From: a bacterium
Lineage (GTDB): Bacteria; Actinomycetota; Acidimicrobiia; Spongiisociales; Spongiisociaceae
Length of the DNA: 64,000 nucleotides
NCBI GenBank assembly: GCA_028821265.1
Contig: JAPPGU010000036.1
Location: forward strand, 62,001 to 126,000
Direction of reading: 5' to 3'
Shown here: positions 27,398 to 39,246 of the stretch, one piece after another
Layout: every line of letters starts with the position of its first letter
Position numbering within the stretch: the stretch's first letter is position 1
Made by a program: the position numbers and the translations under genes
The notes under the pieces: model-generated
Told to the model about the DNA's origin: nothing
Seen by the model: the letters and a program-made list of their open reading frames with translations, nothing else
Databases searched by the model: none

Positions 27398-28318
27398 CTA
27401 GATGTAGTCGAGCCAGTCGGTGTATTCATCCAGCTTGCCGGTGTAGGCGTCGGCGTAGATCTCCTGCGCCCGCCTGGTTACCGGGCCGGGACGGCCCGAA
27501 CCGACCGTACGGTTGTCGACCTCGCGTACCGGTGTCACCTCGGCCGCGGTCCCCGTCATGAACAGCTCGTCGCAGTAGTACAGGTCGGAGCGGTGGATCA
27601 CCTTCTCCACCACCTCGTACCCGTCGTCGCGGAGGAGCGTCATCACCGAGTTGCGGGTGATGCCGTCGAGGCACCCGGCCGACAGCGGCGGCGTGTAGAT
27701 GACGCCGTCGCGGATCACGAACAGGTTCTCGCCCGAGCCCTCGGAGATCGAGCCCTCCGAATTGAGCATCAAGGCCTCGTCGTAGCCGTCCGTTACCGCC
27801 TCGCGCTTGGCGAGGATCGAGTTGATGTAGGTCCCGGTCGCCTTGGCGTTCGGGAACGCATCATGGGAGAAGCGACGCCACGAGGAGACCTTGACCCGTA
27901 TGCCGTTGAGGATGCCCTCCTCGCCGAGATAGGCGCCCCACTGCCAGGTAATGATCGCCACCTGCACTTTGGCGTTGCGGGGATCCAGACCGAGCGCGCC
28001 GAGGCCGAGGAAGACGATCGGGCGGATGTAGGCGGATGAGAACTCGTTGGCCCGGACTACCTCCTTGGCAGCCTCGACCATCTCGTCCACCGAGTACCCG
28101 AGATCCATGCGGTACGACTTGGCGGACCGGGCCAGACGTCTCATGTGGTCGGTAAGCCGGAAACCGGCCGTACCGCCCACTGCTTCGTAGGCCCGGATGC
28201 CTTCGAAGACACCCGTGCCGTAGTGCAATGCGTGGGTCAGGACATGGACGGTGGCATCCTCGAAGTCAACGATCCGACCATCCATCCATATGTATCTTGC
28301 CGTATCCATGACCACCAT
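27398..28318 (-). CDS. ilvE: Branched-chain amino-acid aminotransferase
   Basis: This 306-residue fold-type IV PLP enzyme makes the last step to valine, leucine and isoleucine. The Schiff-base lysine lies in N-A-K-A-T-G-T-Y, and the phosphate loop is G-S-G-E-N-L-F. A F-E-G-I-R-A-Y motif near residue 38 and the terminal D-E-L-F-M-T-G-T-A-A-E-V stretch complete the class signature. Start 28318 and an in-frame ATG at 28309 are both possible; the second has GGTGG nearby. It is divergent from terC across 126 bases. Confidence 0.93.
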   Translation of the reverse strand: MVVMDTARYIWMDGRIVDFEDATVHVLTHALHYGTGVFEGIRAYEAVGGTAGFRLTDHMRRLARSAKSYRMDLGYSVDEMVEAAKEVVRANEFSSAYIRPIVFLGLGALGLDPRNAKVQVAIITWQWGAYLGEEGILNGIRVKVSSWRRFSHDAFPNAKATGTYINSILAKREAVTDGYDEALMLNSEGSISEGSGENLFVIRDGVIYTPPLSAGCLDGITRNSVMTLLRDDGYEVVEKVIHRSDLYYCDELFMTGTAAEVTPVREVDNRTVGSGRPGPVTRRAQEIYADAYTGKLDEYTDWLDYI

Positions 28319-28444
28319 GATAGAACCCGCGCAGACCGAGTAACCCGCATCTGCCCGGTGGTTCCGGCGGCCGGACCGGACCGGCCGGAGTCCGGACGCT
28401 GCCCCGCGCGGTATCCTGCTGGCTGGTCCTGATGCAATGCGTTC

Positions 28445-29167
28445 GTGAGTAGCCTGCTCTCACCCGATATCTGGGTGTCCCTGGTGGCCCTGACGGCCCT
28501 CGAGATCGTGCTGGGCGTGGACAACCTGGTGTTCATCTCGCTGATGGCCAACAAGCTGCCTCCCGCGTCTCGGGACCGGGTGTGGAAAGTCGGGCTGGCG
28601 ATGGCAGCTGCTATGCGGGTGGTGCTCCTGTTCGCCATCAACTGGGTGATCGGCCTTACCGCGCCGCTGTTCTCCGTCTTCAACCACAGCGTCTCCGGGC
28701 GGGACCTGATCCTCCTGGGCGGCGGCGCGTTCCTGCTCGGCAAGGCCGTGATCGAGATCCACGAGCAGCTCTATCCGGGATCGCGCCACGACGGTAGGGC
28801 CGAACGGACCGCCGCCACCTTCGCAGGTGTGCTGGGCCAGATCGCGTTGCTGGACATGGTCTTCAGCCTGGACTCGGTGATAACCGCCGTGGGCATGGCC
28901 GACCGGATCGGGGTCATGATCGCGGCCGTGCTCATCGCGGTCGGCGTGATGATGTGGCTCTCGAGCCCGGTCATGCGGATCGTCAACGAGCACCCGACCA
29001 TCCGGATGCTGGCGCTGGCCTTCCTCCTCCTGATCGGGGTCTCTCTCGTCGCCGAGGGCGGTGGCGCCCACCTCCCCAAGGGCTACATCTACTCCGCTAT
29101 GGGCTTCGCCGTGCTGGTGGAGATGCTGAACATGCGCATGCGGCGCAACCAGACCATCCGTGAGTGA
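28445..29167 (+). CDS. TerC-family integral membrane protein
   Basis: This 240-residue protein has seven to eight helices and the acidic membrane motifs of the TerC family: A-L-E-I-V-L-G-V-D-N-L-V-F near residues 17-29, and the mirrored L-L-D-M-V-F-S-L-D-S-V-I-T near 133-145. Members take part in tellurite resistance and in manganese or calcium handling at the Sec translocon. The start is GTG. No yybP-ykoY-like leader was seen upstream. pgpA follows after nine bases, probably in one transcript. Confidence 0.9.
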   Translation: MSSLLSPDIWVSLVALTALEIVLGVDNLVFISLMANKLPPASRDRVWKVGLAMAAAMRVVLLFAINWVIGLTAPLFSVFNHSVSGRDLILLGGGAFLLGKAVIEIHEQLYPGSRHDGRAERTAATFAGVLGQIALLDMVFSLDSVITAVGMADRIGVMIAAVLIAVGVMMWLSSPVMRIVNEHPTIRMLALAFLLLIGVSLVAEGGGAHLPKGYIYSAMGFAVLVEMLNMRMRRNQTIRE

Positions 29168-29176
29168 TCGGGGTCA

Positions 29177-29626
29177 ATGGCCAGGGTCCTAGCGTCGTGG
29201 TTCGGGTGCGGGTTCATCCCGCGCCGGCTCCGGGGGGCTGACGAGGGCGCCGGGACGGTGGGCGCCCTGGCCGCTCTGGTACCGGCCCTCCTCCTCGGCC
29301 GGGCCGGATGGGCGGCTCAACTGGCCGCAGCCCTGGCGGTGTGCGCTCTCTCGGTGTGGGCGAGCGGGCACTTCGCCGACGAGGGGGACCCGGGATGGGT
29401 CGTGATAGACGAGGCGGCCGGAACGTTCATCGCCACCATCGGGGTGTCCCTCCTTCCGGCACTGGTCGGCTTCGTGGTGTTCCGGGTCGCCGACATCACC
29501 AAGCGGTTCCCGCTCGTGCAGAGGGCCGAGACCCTACCGGGCGGGCTGGGGATCACCGCAGACGATGTGGTGGCGGGCTTGTGGGGCCTCGGCGCGGCCT
29601 GGATCGTTCAGGGCCTCACGGGTTGA
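29177..29626 (+). CDS. pgpA: Phosphatidylglycerophosphatase A
   Basis: This 149-residue membrane phosphatase makes phosphatidylglycerol from its phosphate. Family marks are L-A-S-W-F-G-C-G-F-I-P at the N-terminus, D-P-G-W-V-V-I-D-E-A-A-G near residues 70-82 with the catalytic acidic residues, and the L-P-G-G-L-G-I-T-A-D-D-V-V-A-G segment near the end. Three hydrophobic helices fit the fold. It converges on gatB. Confidence 0.9.
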   Translation: MARVLASWFGCGFIPRRLRGADEGAGTVGALAALVPALLLGRAGWAAQLAAALAVCALSVWASGHFADEGDPGWVVIDEAAGTFIATIGVSLLPALVGFVVFRVADITKRFPLVQRAETLPGGLGITADDVVAGLWGLGAAWIVQGLTG

Positions 29627-29700
29627 CGGTGAGGGACCCGACGCAACGAGGGACTAGCTAGCGGCATTATTAGCCGGAATCCCTCCCTTGGGCGGAGCGG

Positions 29701-31149
29701 TCAGAGTCCGGCTCGCTCGGTGATGAGGGTTCCGGCCAGTTTCGGGTCGGCCTTTCCGCGGGTATTGCGCATCACCTGGCCCACGAAGAACCCGACCAGC
29801 TTGCGCTCGCCATCCTTGAGGCGGGCGAACTCGTCAGGATTCGCCGCGATCAACTCGTCCACCACCGACTCCAGCAAGCCCGTGTCGGATATCTGCAGCA
29901 GATCGCGGCCCGCAGCCACTTCCGCCGGAGAGCCCTCCCCTGCGATCACTCCGGCCAGCACCTCGCGGGCGGCCGAGCCGGACAGGGTCCCCTGCCGGAT
30001 CATGCCCAGCAACTCTGCCAGCGACGACCCGGTCAGAGACGACCCTCCCACCGACGGGATTCCGGCCTTCCGTAGGGAGGCCACCACCTCACCTGTCGCC
30101 CAGTTGGCGGCCTGAGGAGCACCGGCCCCGGCTTCCACGGCATCCTCGAACAGTTGCGCCAGGCCCGCCTCCGCTCCCACCAGGTTGGCCGCCTGGGCGG
30201 CATCGATGCCCATCTCCTCGTAACGCACCCGCCGGACGCTCGGCAGTTCCGGTAACAGGGCCGCCATCCCGTCTTCCCAATCACGGTCGAGTTCCATCGG
30301 CACCAGATCGGGATCGGGGAAGTAGCGGTAGTCCGAGCTGCCCTCCTTGATCCGCCCTCCCCTGGTGACGCCGGCCTCCTCGTCCCAATGGCGGGTCTCC
30401 ATGACGATCCTCTGCCCGCTCGACAGGCGAGCGGTCTGGCGTTCTATCTCGTACGAGACGGCCCGCTCCAGGGAGCGGAACGAGTTCATGTTCTTGATCT
30501 CCACCTTCGTGCCGAGTGGAGCCCGGGGTCCCGCACGCACCGAGACGTTGGCGTCGAAGCGGATCGACCCCTCCTCCAGCCGGGCGTCGGACACGCCAAG
30601 AGCCTCCACCAGCAACCTCAGCTCCTGCGCGTAGGCCCTGGCCTGCGCGGCGGACCTGATGTCGGGACGGGTCACGATCTCGACCAGCGGCACGCCGGAA
30701 CGGTTGAAGTCGAGCAACGAGTACTCGGCCGCGCTGATCCTGCCGTCGCCACCCCGGTGGGTGCTCTTGCCGGTGTCCTCCTCCTGATGGACCCGCTCGA
30801 TCCGGATCCGACCCGGATGGTCGCCGCCCACCTCGAGGTAGCCGTCCACGCAGACCGGCAGGTCGAACTGGGAGATCTGGTAGTTCTTCGGCAGGTCGGC
30901 GTAGAAGTAGTTCTTGCGGTGGAACACCGGGCGGCGGGTCACCGAGCAGTTCAGTGCCAGGCCTATCTGCATGATCCGGTTGATCGCCTCGCGGTTGGGC
31001 ACCGGCAACGCGCCCGGCAACCCCAGGCAGACCGGGCAGATGTTGGTGTTGGGCTCGGCGTCGAACCGGGCCGGGCAACCGCAGAACATCTTCGACGCCG
31101 TGGACAGCTCGACGTGGGTCTCGAGGCCGATGACCGCCTCCCAGGTCAC
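29701..31149 (-). CDS. gatB: Asp-tRNA(Asn)/Glu-tRNA(Gln) amidotransferase subunit B
   Basis: This 482-residue tRNA-binding kinase subunit activates misacylated Glu-tRNA(Gln) or Asp-tRNA(Asn). It starts with GTG at 31149, which gives MTWEAVIGLETHVEL, the standard GatB N-terminus; the frame is open much further upstream but that part lies over gatA. The zinc-site cysteines fit C-G-C-P and C-P-V-C-L-G near residues 23-42. The C-terminal YqeY-like tail domain is complete. GTGA overlap with gatA couples their translation. Confidence 0.96.
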   Translation of the reverse strand: MTWEAVIGLETHVELSTASKMFCGCPARFDAEPNTNICPVCLGLPGALPVPNREAINRIMQIGLALNCSVTRRPVFHRKNYFYADLPKNYQISQFDLPVCVDGYLEVGGDHPGRIRIERVHQEEDTGKSTHRGGDGRISAAEYSLLDFNRSGVPLVEIVTRPDIRSAAQARAYAQELRLLVEALGVSDARLEEGSIRFDANVSVRAGPRAPLGTKVEIKNMNSFRSLERAVSYEIERQTARLSSGQRIVMETRHWDEEAGVTRGGRIKEGSSDYRYFPDPDLVPMELDRDWEDGMAALLPELPSVRRVRYEEMGIDAAQAANLVGAEAGLAQLFEDAVEAGAGAPQAANWATGEVVASLRKAGIPSVGGSSLTGSSLAELLGMIRQGTLSGSAAREVLAGVIAGEGSPAEVAAGRDLLQISDTGLLESVVDELIAANPDEFARLKDGERKLVGFFVGQVMRNTRGKADPKLAGTLITERAGL

Positions 31150-32630
31150 CGGACCCCGCCTCTCAGCCCGTATGACGGGTCGAACGGAACGGTCGTGTCG
31201 AAGCCGGCGAGGGATTCCACGGCCGCGGCCACCTGGAACATGACCGCCTCCTCCAAGGCCGGCGCCATCACCTGGAACCCGATGGGCAGATCGTGGCGGT
31301 CCAGGCCGACCGGGACGCTGATGGCCGGATGCCCGGCCAGATTGGACGGGATGGTGAAGACATCGCTCACGTACATCGACAGCGGGTCCTCGGTCCGGTC
31401 GCCCAGCGGGAAGGCGGTGGTGGCGCTGGTGGGCGAGACCAGCACGTCGCACTGCCGGTAGGCGCGCGCAAAGTCCTCGCGGATCAGGGTGCGCACCTTC
31501 TGGGCCTGGCCGTAGAACGCCTCGTGGTAGCCGGCCGAGAGGGCGAAGGTGCCCAGCAGCACCCGGCGGGTCACCTCGGGGCCGAACCCGTCGGCGCGGG
31601 AGCGGGACATCATCTGCTCGGTGGTAGCGCCGTCCACCCGCAGCCCGTACCGGACCCCGTCGAAGCGGGCCAGGTTGGCGGAGCACTCGGCCGGTGCGAT
31701 CAGGTAATAGGCGGAAAGGCCCTGCTCCGTGGAGGGGAGATCGACCTCCAGGGTGACAGCCCCGGCCCCCTCCATGGCCGCCAGCGCACGGTCGAAGGCC
31801 GCCTCCACATCCGGCTCCACCGCATCGGCGCCACCTAGCCGGCGCGCCACACCCACGCGGACCCCGTCCAGGCCCCCGCCGAGCCGGGCACCTGACGGCT
31901 CGATCCCGCCCGGATACGAGGTGGAGTCGAGCGGATCGTGGCCGGAGATGGCGTCGAGCAGGAGGGCGGCATCCTCAACGCGGTGGGCAATGGGACCGAT
32001 CTGGTCGAGCGAGGAGGCGAAGGCGATCAGCCCGTAGCGGCTGACCGCTCCGTACGTGGGCTTGGCACCGACCACTCCGCACAACGAGGCGGGTTGGCGG
32101 ATCGAACCGCCCGTATCGGAACCCAGGCCGCCCAAGGCCATTCCGGCCGCAACCGCCGCTGCGCTCCCGCCCGACGAACCGCCGGGGACCCGGTCGGTGT
32201 TCCAGGGGTTACGGGTGGGCCCGAAGGCGGAGTTCTCCGTGGAAGACCCCATGGCGAACTCGTCGAGGTTGGTCTTGCCCGCGATCAGCGCGCCGGCATC
32301 CCGGAGGCGCCGGATTGCTGTGGCATCGTACGGGGGGACGTAGCCGGACAGGATCCTCGAACCCGCCGTGGTCTCCATGTGCCGGGTGGTCATGTTGTCC
32401 TTGACGGCGATCGGGATACCGTGGAGCGGTCCGCGATCACTCCCGGCCGCCAACTCCTCGTCAGCCCGGGCGGCGGCTTCCATCAGGCCGTCCGAATCGA
32501 GGGTCAGGTAGGCGTGGAGTTGGGCCTCGACCATCGAGGTGCGTTGCAGGACCTGTTCGGCCAGCCCGACCGAGGTGACCGATCCGTCCCGGAGGGCGCG
32601 GGCCGCCCCCACGATCGTGGTGAACGCCAC
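31146..32630 (-). CDS. gatA: Asp-tRNA(Asn)/Glu-tRNA(Gln) amidotransferase subunit A
   Basis: This 494-residue amidase subunit releases ammonia from glutamine for GatB. The Ser-cisSer-Lys triad is visible: the lysine in V-K-D-N, the cis-serine in G-S-D-T-G-G-S-I-R, and the nucleophile in the Gly/Ser-rich G-G-S-S-G-G-S. The start is GTG, three bases after the gatC stop. Length and domain order are normal. Confidence 0.96.
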   Translation of the reverse strand: MAFTTIVGAARALRDGSVTSVGLAEQVLQRTSMVEAQLHAYLTLDSDGLMEAAARADEELAAGSDRGPLHGIPIAVKDNMTTRHMETTAGSRILSGYVPPYDATAIRRLRDAGALIAGKTNLDEFAMGSSTENSAFGPTRNPWNTDRVPGGSSGGSAAAVAAGMALGGLGSDTGGSIRQPASLCGVVGAKPTYGAVSRYGLIAFASSLDQIGPIAHRVEDAALLLDAISGHDPLDSTSYPGGIEPSGARLGGGLDGVRVGVARRLGGADAVEPDVEAAFDRALAAMEGAGAVTLEVDLPSTEQGLSAYYLIAPAECSANLARFDGVRYGLRVDGATTEQMMSRSRADGFGPEVTRRVLLGTFALSAGYHEAFYGQAQKVRTLIREDFARAYRQCDVLVSPTSATTAFPLGDRTEDPLSMYVSDVFTIPSNLAGHPAISVPVGLDRHDLPIGFQVMAPALEEAVMFQVAAAVESLAGFDTTVPFDPSYGLRGGVR

Positions 32631-32633
32631 GGC

Positions 32634-32930
32634 TCAGGCCTCCTCGATGGCCGGCGGCACCCGGAAGAACGGGCCTTCGGTGTCCGGGGCCTGGGCCAGC
32701 ACCTCCTCGTGGCCCAGCACCGTCTCCGGGGTGATTCGATCCTCGCGGAAACGGTTGGTCATGGGGAGGGGATGGGAGGTGGGCTCCACACCCTCGGTAT
32801 CCACCGCCTGGATGCGAGCTACGTGCTCGAGCAACTCCCGGCACTGGCGCCCGTAGGTGTCCAGTTGCCGGTCGGACAACTCGAGACGCGCTAGTCGCGC
32901 CACGTGGGAAATGTCGATCTCTATGGCCAC
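32634..32930 (-). CDS. gatC: Asp-tRNA(Asn)/Glu-tRNA(Gln) amidotransferase subunit C
   Basis: This 98-residue stabilising subunit starts at GTG 32930 and reads I-S-H-V-A-R-L-A-R-L-E-L, the conserved opening of GatC; the C-terminal R-E-D-x-x-T-P belt segment follows. It is first in a tight C-A-B operon. No purine-rich ribosome site is evident before the GTG. The frame extends 17 codons upstream but that part looks non-coding. Confidence 0.93.
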   Translation of the reverse strand: MAIEIDISHVARLARLELSDRQLDTYGRQCRELLEHVARIQAVDTEGVEPTSHPLPMTNRFREDRITPETVLGHEEVLAQAPDTEGPFFRVPPAIEEA

Positions 32931-32994
32931 GGGCGGGAGGTTAACCGGCAGCGGACGGCATCCCGGATGGCGCGCTGGCACCGTTGGGCGCTAG

Positions 32995-33387
32995 CTAACG
33001 CGTCAAGGCGGCGGCCAGCCCGTCAGGATCGTCGGTGCCTATCAAGAACTCCTTCTCGGTAAGGGTGACCCGCACCGCGTCCCGTCCCCACACGTTCCAC
33101 ATCCAACCCTTGGGCGTGCGCCGGATGCCCCACCCGTACCACAGGGGAATCCGCTCCGGAACGGCCGAGATGACCCTGTCGCGGTCGATCCGCCGGCGGG
33201 GCCAGCCGAAGGTGTAGGCCAGAAGGATCTCAGCAGCGCTGACCGTCACTGTCAGCCGGAGGAAGCCCAGGTAGATCAGCGAGAGCACCGGAAACAACCC
33301 GGCCAGGTACGGGGCTCTCTCGGGATCGTTCACCGACGAAAGGAGGACCACCGGGATCCACCAGCAGCACACCACGATCCAGATCAC
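32995..33387 (-). CDS. Small membrane protein with PH-like domain
   Basis: This 130-residue protein has two hydrophobic helices (about residues 1-17 and 27-45), followed by a beta-rich segment with V-S-A-A-E-I-L-L, W-G-I-R-R-T-P-K-G-W and a closing V-R-V-T-L-T-E-K-E-F-L-I-G-T-D-D-P-D-G-L. This ending is typical of bacterial PH-like domains that follow two helices. The start is GTG. It lies between dapE and gatC on the same strand. The function is unknown. Confidence 0.78.
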   Translation of the reverse strand: MIWIVVCCWWIPVVLLSSVNDPERAPYLAGLFPVLSLIYLGFLRLTVTVSAAEILLAYTFGWPRRRIDRDRVISAVPERIPLWYGWGIRRTPKGWMWNVWGRDAVRVTLTEKEFLIGTDDPDGLAAALTR

Positions 33388-33416
33388 GGGTGGGCCGGCC
33401 TGGGAGTGCCTGTATA

Positions 33417-34478
33417 TCAGCCGGATGGCGCTTCGGCCAGGAAACCGAGCAGAGCCTCCAGTGCCGGTCCCAGGTTGGCGATCGGAACGCTCTCCGTGGC
33501 CTGGTGGGCCTGGGCAACCTCACCCGGTCCGTAGTTGACCGCCGGTATCCCGTAGCGCGCCAGACGGGCAACATCCGTCCAGGCCTGCTTGGGAGTGAGC
33601 GGAGCGCCGGTGGCTCGGATCAGCCGGTCGAGGTGCGGGTTGCCTTCCGGGACCGGGGCGCCGGGAACGATCTCATGGACCTCCAGGGCGTCGGCGGGGG
33701 CGGCAATCTCGGACATCCGCCTGCGCGCCGCTTCGGGGGACACGTCGGGCGGGAACCGGTAGTTGAGATGGAGATCGAAACGTCCCGGGATCACATTGCG
33801 CGCCACCCCGGCGGAAGCCTGGGTTACGGAGAACACCTCGTAGAAGGAAAGGCCCGACACCACGTGTTCCTCGGGCTGCCGCTCGTGGAGATCGGCGAGC
33901 CACGCGCCTGCCTTGGTGACGGCGTTCTCGCCCAGCCAGGGGCGGGCGCTATGGGCGCTCTTGCCCTCGAAACGGACGGTGGCGTTCGCGGTGCCCTGGC
34001 AACCGAGCTGGAGCTCGAGATCCGTAGGCTCAAGCACCACTGCGAACTCAGCCCCGGTCAGCCATGACATCTCCTGCAGAACCGGCTCGAGGCCGTTCCC
34101 GGCGTCGGGACCCTCCTCGGCATCGTAGAACACGCCGACCACATCGAAAGGACCCTCCCGGACCGCCTCCTCCTCGAGCAGGTGAACCATGACCGCGACG
34201 CCCGACTTCATGTCCGACGTTCCGAGACCGAGCAGCCGTCCTCCCTCGACCTGAGCCGGACCCTGACCTTGGGGAGGCACGGTATCGATGTGACCGACCA
34301 GCAGGAGGAGTGGGCGCCCGGTGCGGCCGCCTACCGCCAGGCTGTTGCCGATGCGCCGAATGTGCTCGCTCGCATAAGTCGAACCGAGCCGGCGGGAGAG
34401 GGCTTCGCAGAGTTGGCCCTCCTGGCCGGTAGGAGACGGGGTGTCGACCAGCCAGCACAGGGTGTCCAGCACCGTCAT
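33417..34478 (-). CDS. dapE: Succinyl-diaminopimelate desuccinylase
   Basis: This 353-residue M20 metallopeptidase-family enzyme releases succinate from N-succinyl-LL-diaminopimelate for lysine and peptidoglycan. The dinuclear zinc motifs are G-H-I-D-T-V-P near residues 62-68, G-T-S-D-M-K-S-G with the bridging Asp, D-A-E-E-G-P with the catalytic Glu, and the later L-E-P-T-D. The lid domain is present. Its ATG overlaps the dapC stop (ATGA), and dapC catalyses the preceding pathway step, which strongly supports the assignment over other M20 enzymes. Confidence 0.92.
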   Translation of the reverse strand: MTVLDTLCWLVDTPSPTGQEGQLCEALSRRLGSTYASEHIRRIGNSLAVGGRTGRPLLLLVGHIDTVPPQGQGPAQVEGGRLLGLGTSDMKSGVAVMVHLLEEEAVREGPFDVVGVFYDAEEGPDAGNGLEPVLQEMSWLTGAEFAVVLEPTDLELQLGCQGTANATVRFEGKSAHSARPWLGENAVTKAGAWLADLHERQPEEHVVSGLSFYEVFSVTQASAGVARNVIPGRFDLHLNYRFPPDVSPEAARRRMSEIAAPADALEVHEIVPGAPVPEGNPHLDRLIRATGAPLTPKQAWTDVARLARYGIPAVNYGPGEVAQAHQATESVPIANLGPALEALLGFLAEAPSG

Positions 34479-35614
34479 GGGCTACCAAGGCAGGTTCTGA
34501 CCACGTCGATCGCCTGCTCGCATTCGTCCAGGGTGGGTACCAGCGCCAGGCGGATGTGCCCCTCACCGCCAGGGCCGAACACGCGACCGGGAGAGACCAC
34601 CACGCCGTGTTCCAGGAGGCGCTCGGTAATGGCCACATCATCCTCTACCTTCAACCAGATGTACAAGCCCGCCTCGGATCCGATCATGGGGTAACCGAGC
34701 GCCGCGAACCCTCGAGAGATGATCTCCCGCTTGCGCCGGAACAGGGTACGGCGTTGTTCGACATGGGCATCGTCGTTCCAGGCGGCGATGGCGGCGGCCT
34801 GCGTGAACTCGGGAGGAGCCGTGCCCGTTCCGGTGCGGAGGGATCTGAGCACGGCAATCGCCCGTTCGTCCCCCACGATCGCTCCGCTCCGGTAGCCGGT
34901 CATGCCGCTCCGCTTGGAGAGGCTCAGGTATACGAGCACTCCCTCTGTGCCACCCACTTCGAGCAGGGAAACGGGCGGGTCGTGGTCGTAGAGATCCACG
35001 TAGCACTCGTCGGAGCACAACAACACCTCGTGGCTCTGCCCCCGTTCCCTGAAACGGGCGAGCTCTCCGCGTGAACTGACCACGCCCGCCGGATTGTGCG
35101 GGCTGTTCAGCCACAACATGCGCGCCCGCTCCCAGGATCGATCCGGGACATCCGAGGCGCGAAACCGGAAGTCGCCCTGCAGGCGGACGGGGAGGGGTAC
35201 CGCCCCGGCCAGGCGGGCCCCCCGCTCGTAGATGGGATAACCGGGAGTGGGCCAAACCACCCCATCGCCGGCGTCGCGATCAACGAACGCCAGCGCGGTC
35301 GAGAAGATGGACTCCTTGGAGCCGGTCGTCGGCAACACCTGGGTGTCAGGATCGACCTCCACGCCGAAGCGGCGACCGGCATAGCCGGCGATTGCGCGGC
35401 GCAGGGCGGGAAGGCCCATCACGGTGGGGTACTGCGACACCCGTGGGACCGCTTTCTTGAGCGCCTCCGGGATGAAGGGAGCGGTCGGCTCGCGCGGATC
35501 GCCGATCGAGAAGTCGACCAGTGGCCGACCGGCCGCGCGGAGGTGGCGGGCCCGGTCGTGTATGGCCGTAATGGCGTGGGAGCCGATCTGGTCCAGCACC
35601 GGATTCACGCGCAC
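34475..35614 (-). CDS. dapC: Succinyldiaminopimelate aminotransferase
   Basis: This fold-type I PLP enzyme, about 379 residues, makes N-succinyl-LL-diaminopimelate. Family features are N-S-P-H-N-P-A-G, S-D-E-C-Y-V-D-L-Y, and the lysine loop S-L-S-K-R-S-G-M-T-G-Y-R-S-G. The exact start is uncertain: GTG at 35614 or 35608, with the frame open up to an ATG at 35668; I prefer GTG 35614 because the protein then begins near V-N-P-V-L-D. No clear ribosome site is visible. It is the first gene of the dapC-dapE pair. Confidence 0.9.
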   Translation of the reverse strand: MRVNPVLDQIGSHAITAIHDRARHLRAAGRPLVDFSIGDPREPTAPFIPEALKKAVPRVSQYPTVMGLPALRRAIAGYAGRRFGVEVDPDTQVLPTTGSKESIFSTALAFVDRDAGDGVVWPTPGYPIYERGARLAGAVPLPVRLQGDFRFRASDVPDRSWERARMLWLNSPHNPAGVVSSRGELARFRERGQSHEVLLCSDECYVDLYDHDPPVSLLEVGGTEGVLVYLSLSKRSGMTGYRSGAIVGDERAIAVLRSLRTGTGTAPPEFTQAAAIAAWNDDAHVEQRRTLFRRKREIISRGFAALGYPMIGSEAGLYIWLKVEDDVAITERLLEHGVVVSPGRVFGPGGEGHIRLALVPTLDECEQAIDVVRTCLGSP

Positions 35615-35711
35615 GGGGTCAGGGTAGCGTGATGGCCATGGCAACCCGCTCCGGCCGGCGAACCCCACGGGTGAACCACCCCATAGAATCCCCTGCCGTG
35701 GAGACCCGGAC

Positions 35712-36113
35712 GTGACCGATCGGCGCTACCTCGCCATATTCCTGTTGCTCGGTCTGGCGGCGGTCCTGGTGGTCGTGATGGGGTTCGTCTTCGGGTCACC
35801 GGACACGGGTCGTGAGCCATTGCCTCGTGTGCTCGAGCAGATCTCGCCCCAACCCGGCAGCCAGGTACCGCTCCAGACGCCCGTCGAGGTGGACGTCCCG
35901 GTCGGCTACCGGGTGGAGATCTACATCGACGGCTTCCGGGTGCCCGAGTCGGAGGTACGTTTCGTGGAGGGAACCGGCGTGCACTCGTGGGCGCCGACCC
36001 GTTCCTCGACCATCGTATGGACACCGGGCCCGCACACCGTTCTGGTGAGTTGGCGGAAGCTGAGCGGGCTTCCCGACGAGGGCCGGTACAGCTGGGAGTT
36101 CCGAGTTTTCTAG
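35712..36113 (+). CDS. Membrane-anchored extracytoplasmic hypothetical protein
   Basis: This 133-residue protein has one N-terminal helix (residues 6-28, A-I-F-L-L-L-G-L-A-A-V-L-V-V-V) and a beta-rich domain with I-S-P-Q-P-G-S-Q-V and W-T-P-G-P-H-T-V-L-V, typical of an Ig-like or carboxypeptidase-regulatory-like fold outside the membrane. It starts at GTG with GGAG eight bases upstream. The stop TAG lies in the first unit of a heptamer array. The function is unknown. Confidence 0.75.
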   Translation: MTDRRYLAIFLLLGLAAVLVVVMGFVFGSPDTGREPLPRVLEQISPQPGSQVPLQTPVEVDVPVGYRVEIYIDGFRVPESEVRFVEGTGVHSWAPTRSSTIVWTPGPHTVLVSWRKLSGLPDEGRYSWEFRVF

Positions 36114-36130
36114 TTGCTAGTTGCTAGTTG
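36110..36130. repeat. Heptamer array CTAGTTG, three copies
   Basis: Three perfect CTAGTTG units in tandem. The TAG of the first unit is the stop codon of the gene at 35712, and the array ends six bases before the ligA stop in the facing direction. The same heptamer family recurs at 42294 and 55098. Confidence 0.9.
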
Positions 36131-36136
36131 CTGTTA

Positions 36137-39242
<3,106 letters not shown>

Positions 39243-39246
<4 letters not shown>

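Noticed and set aside
28319-28444. yybP-ykoY manganese riboswitch ahead of terC
   Set aside because: The characteristic conserved loops are missing from the 126-base gap.
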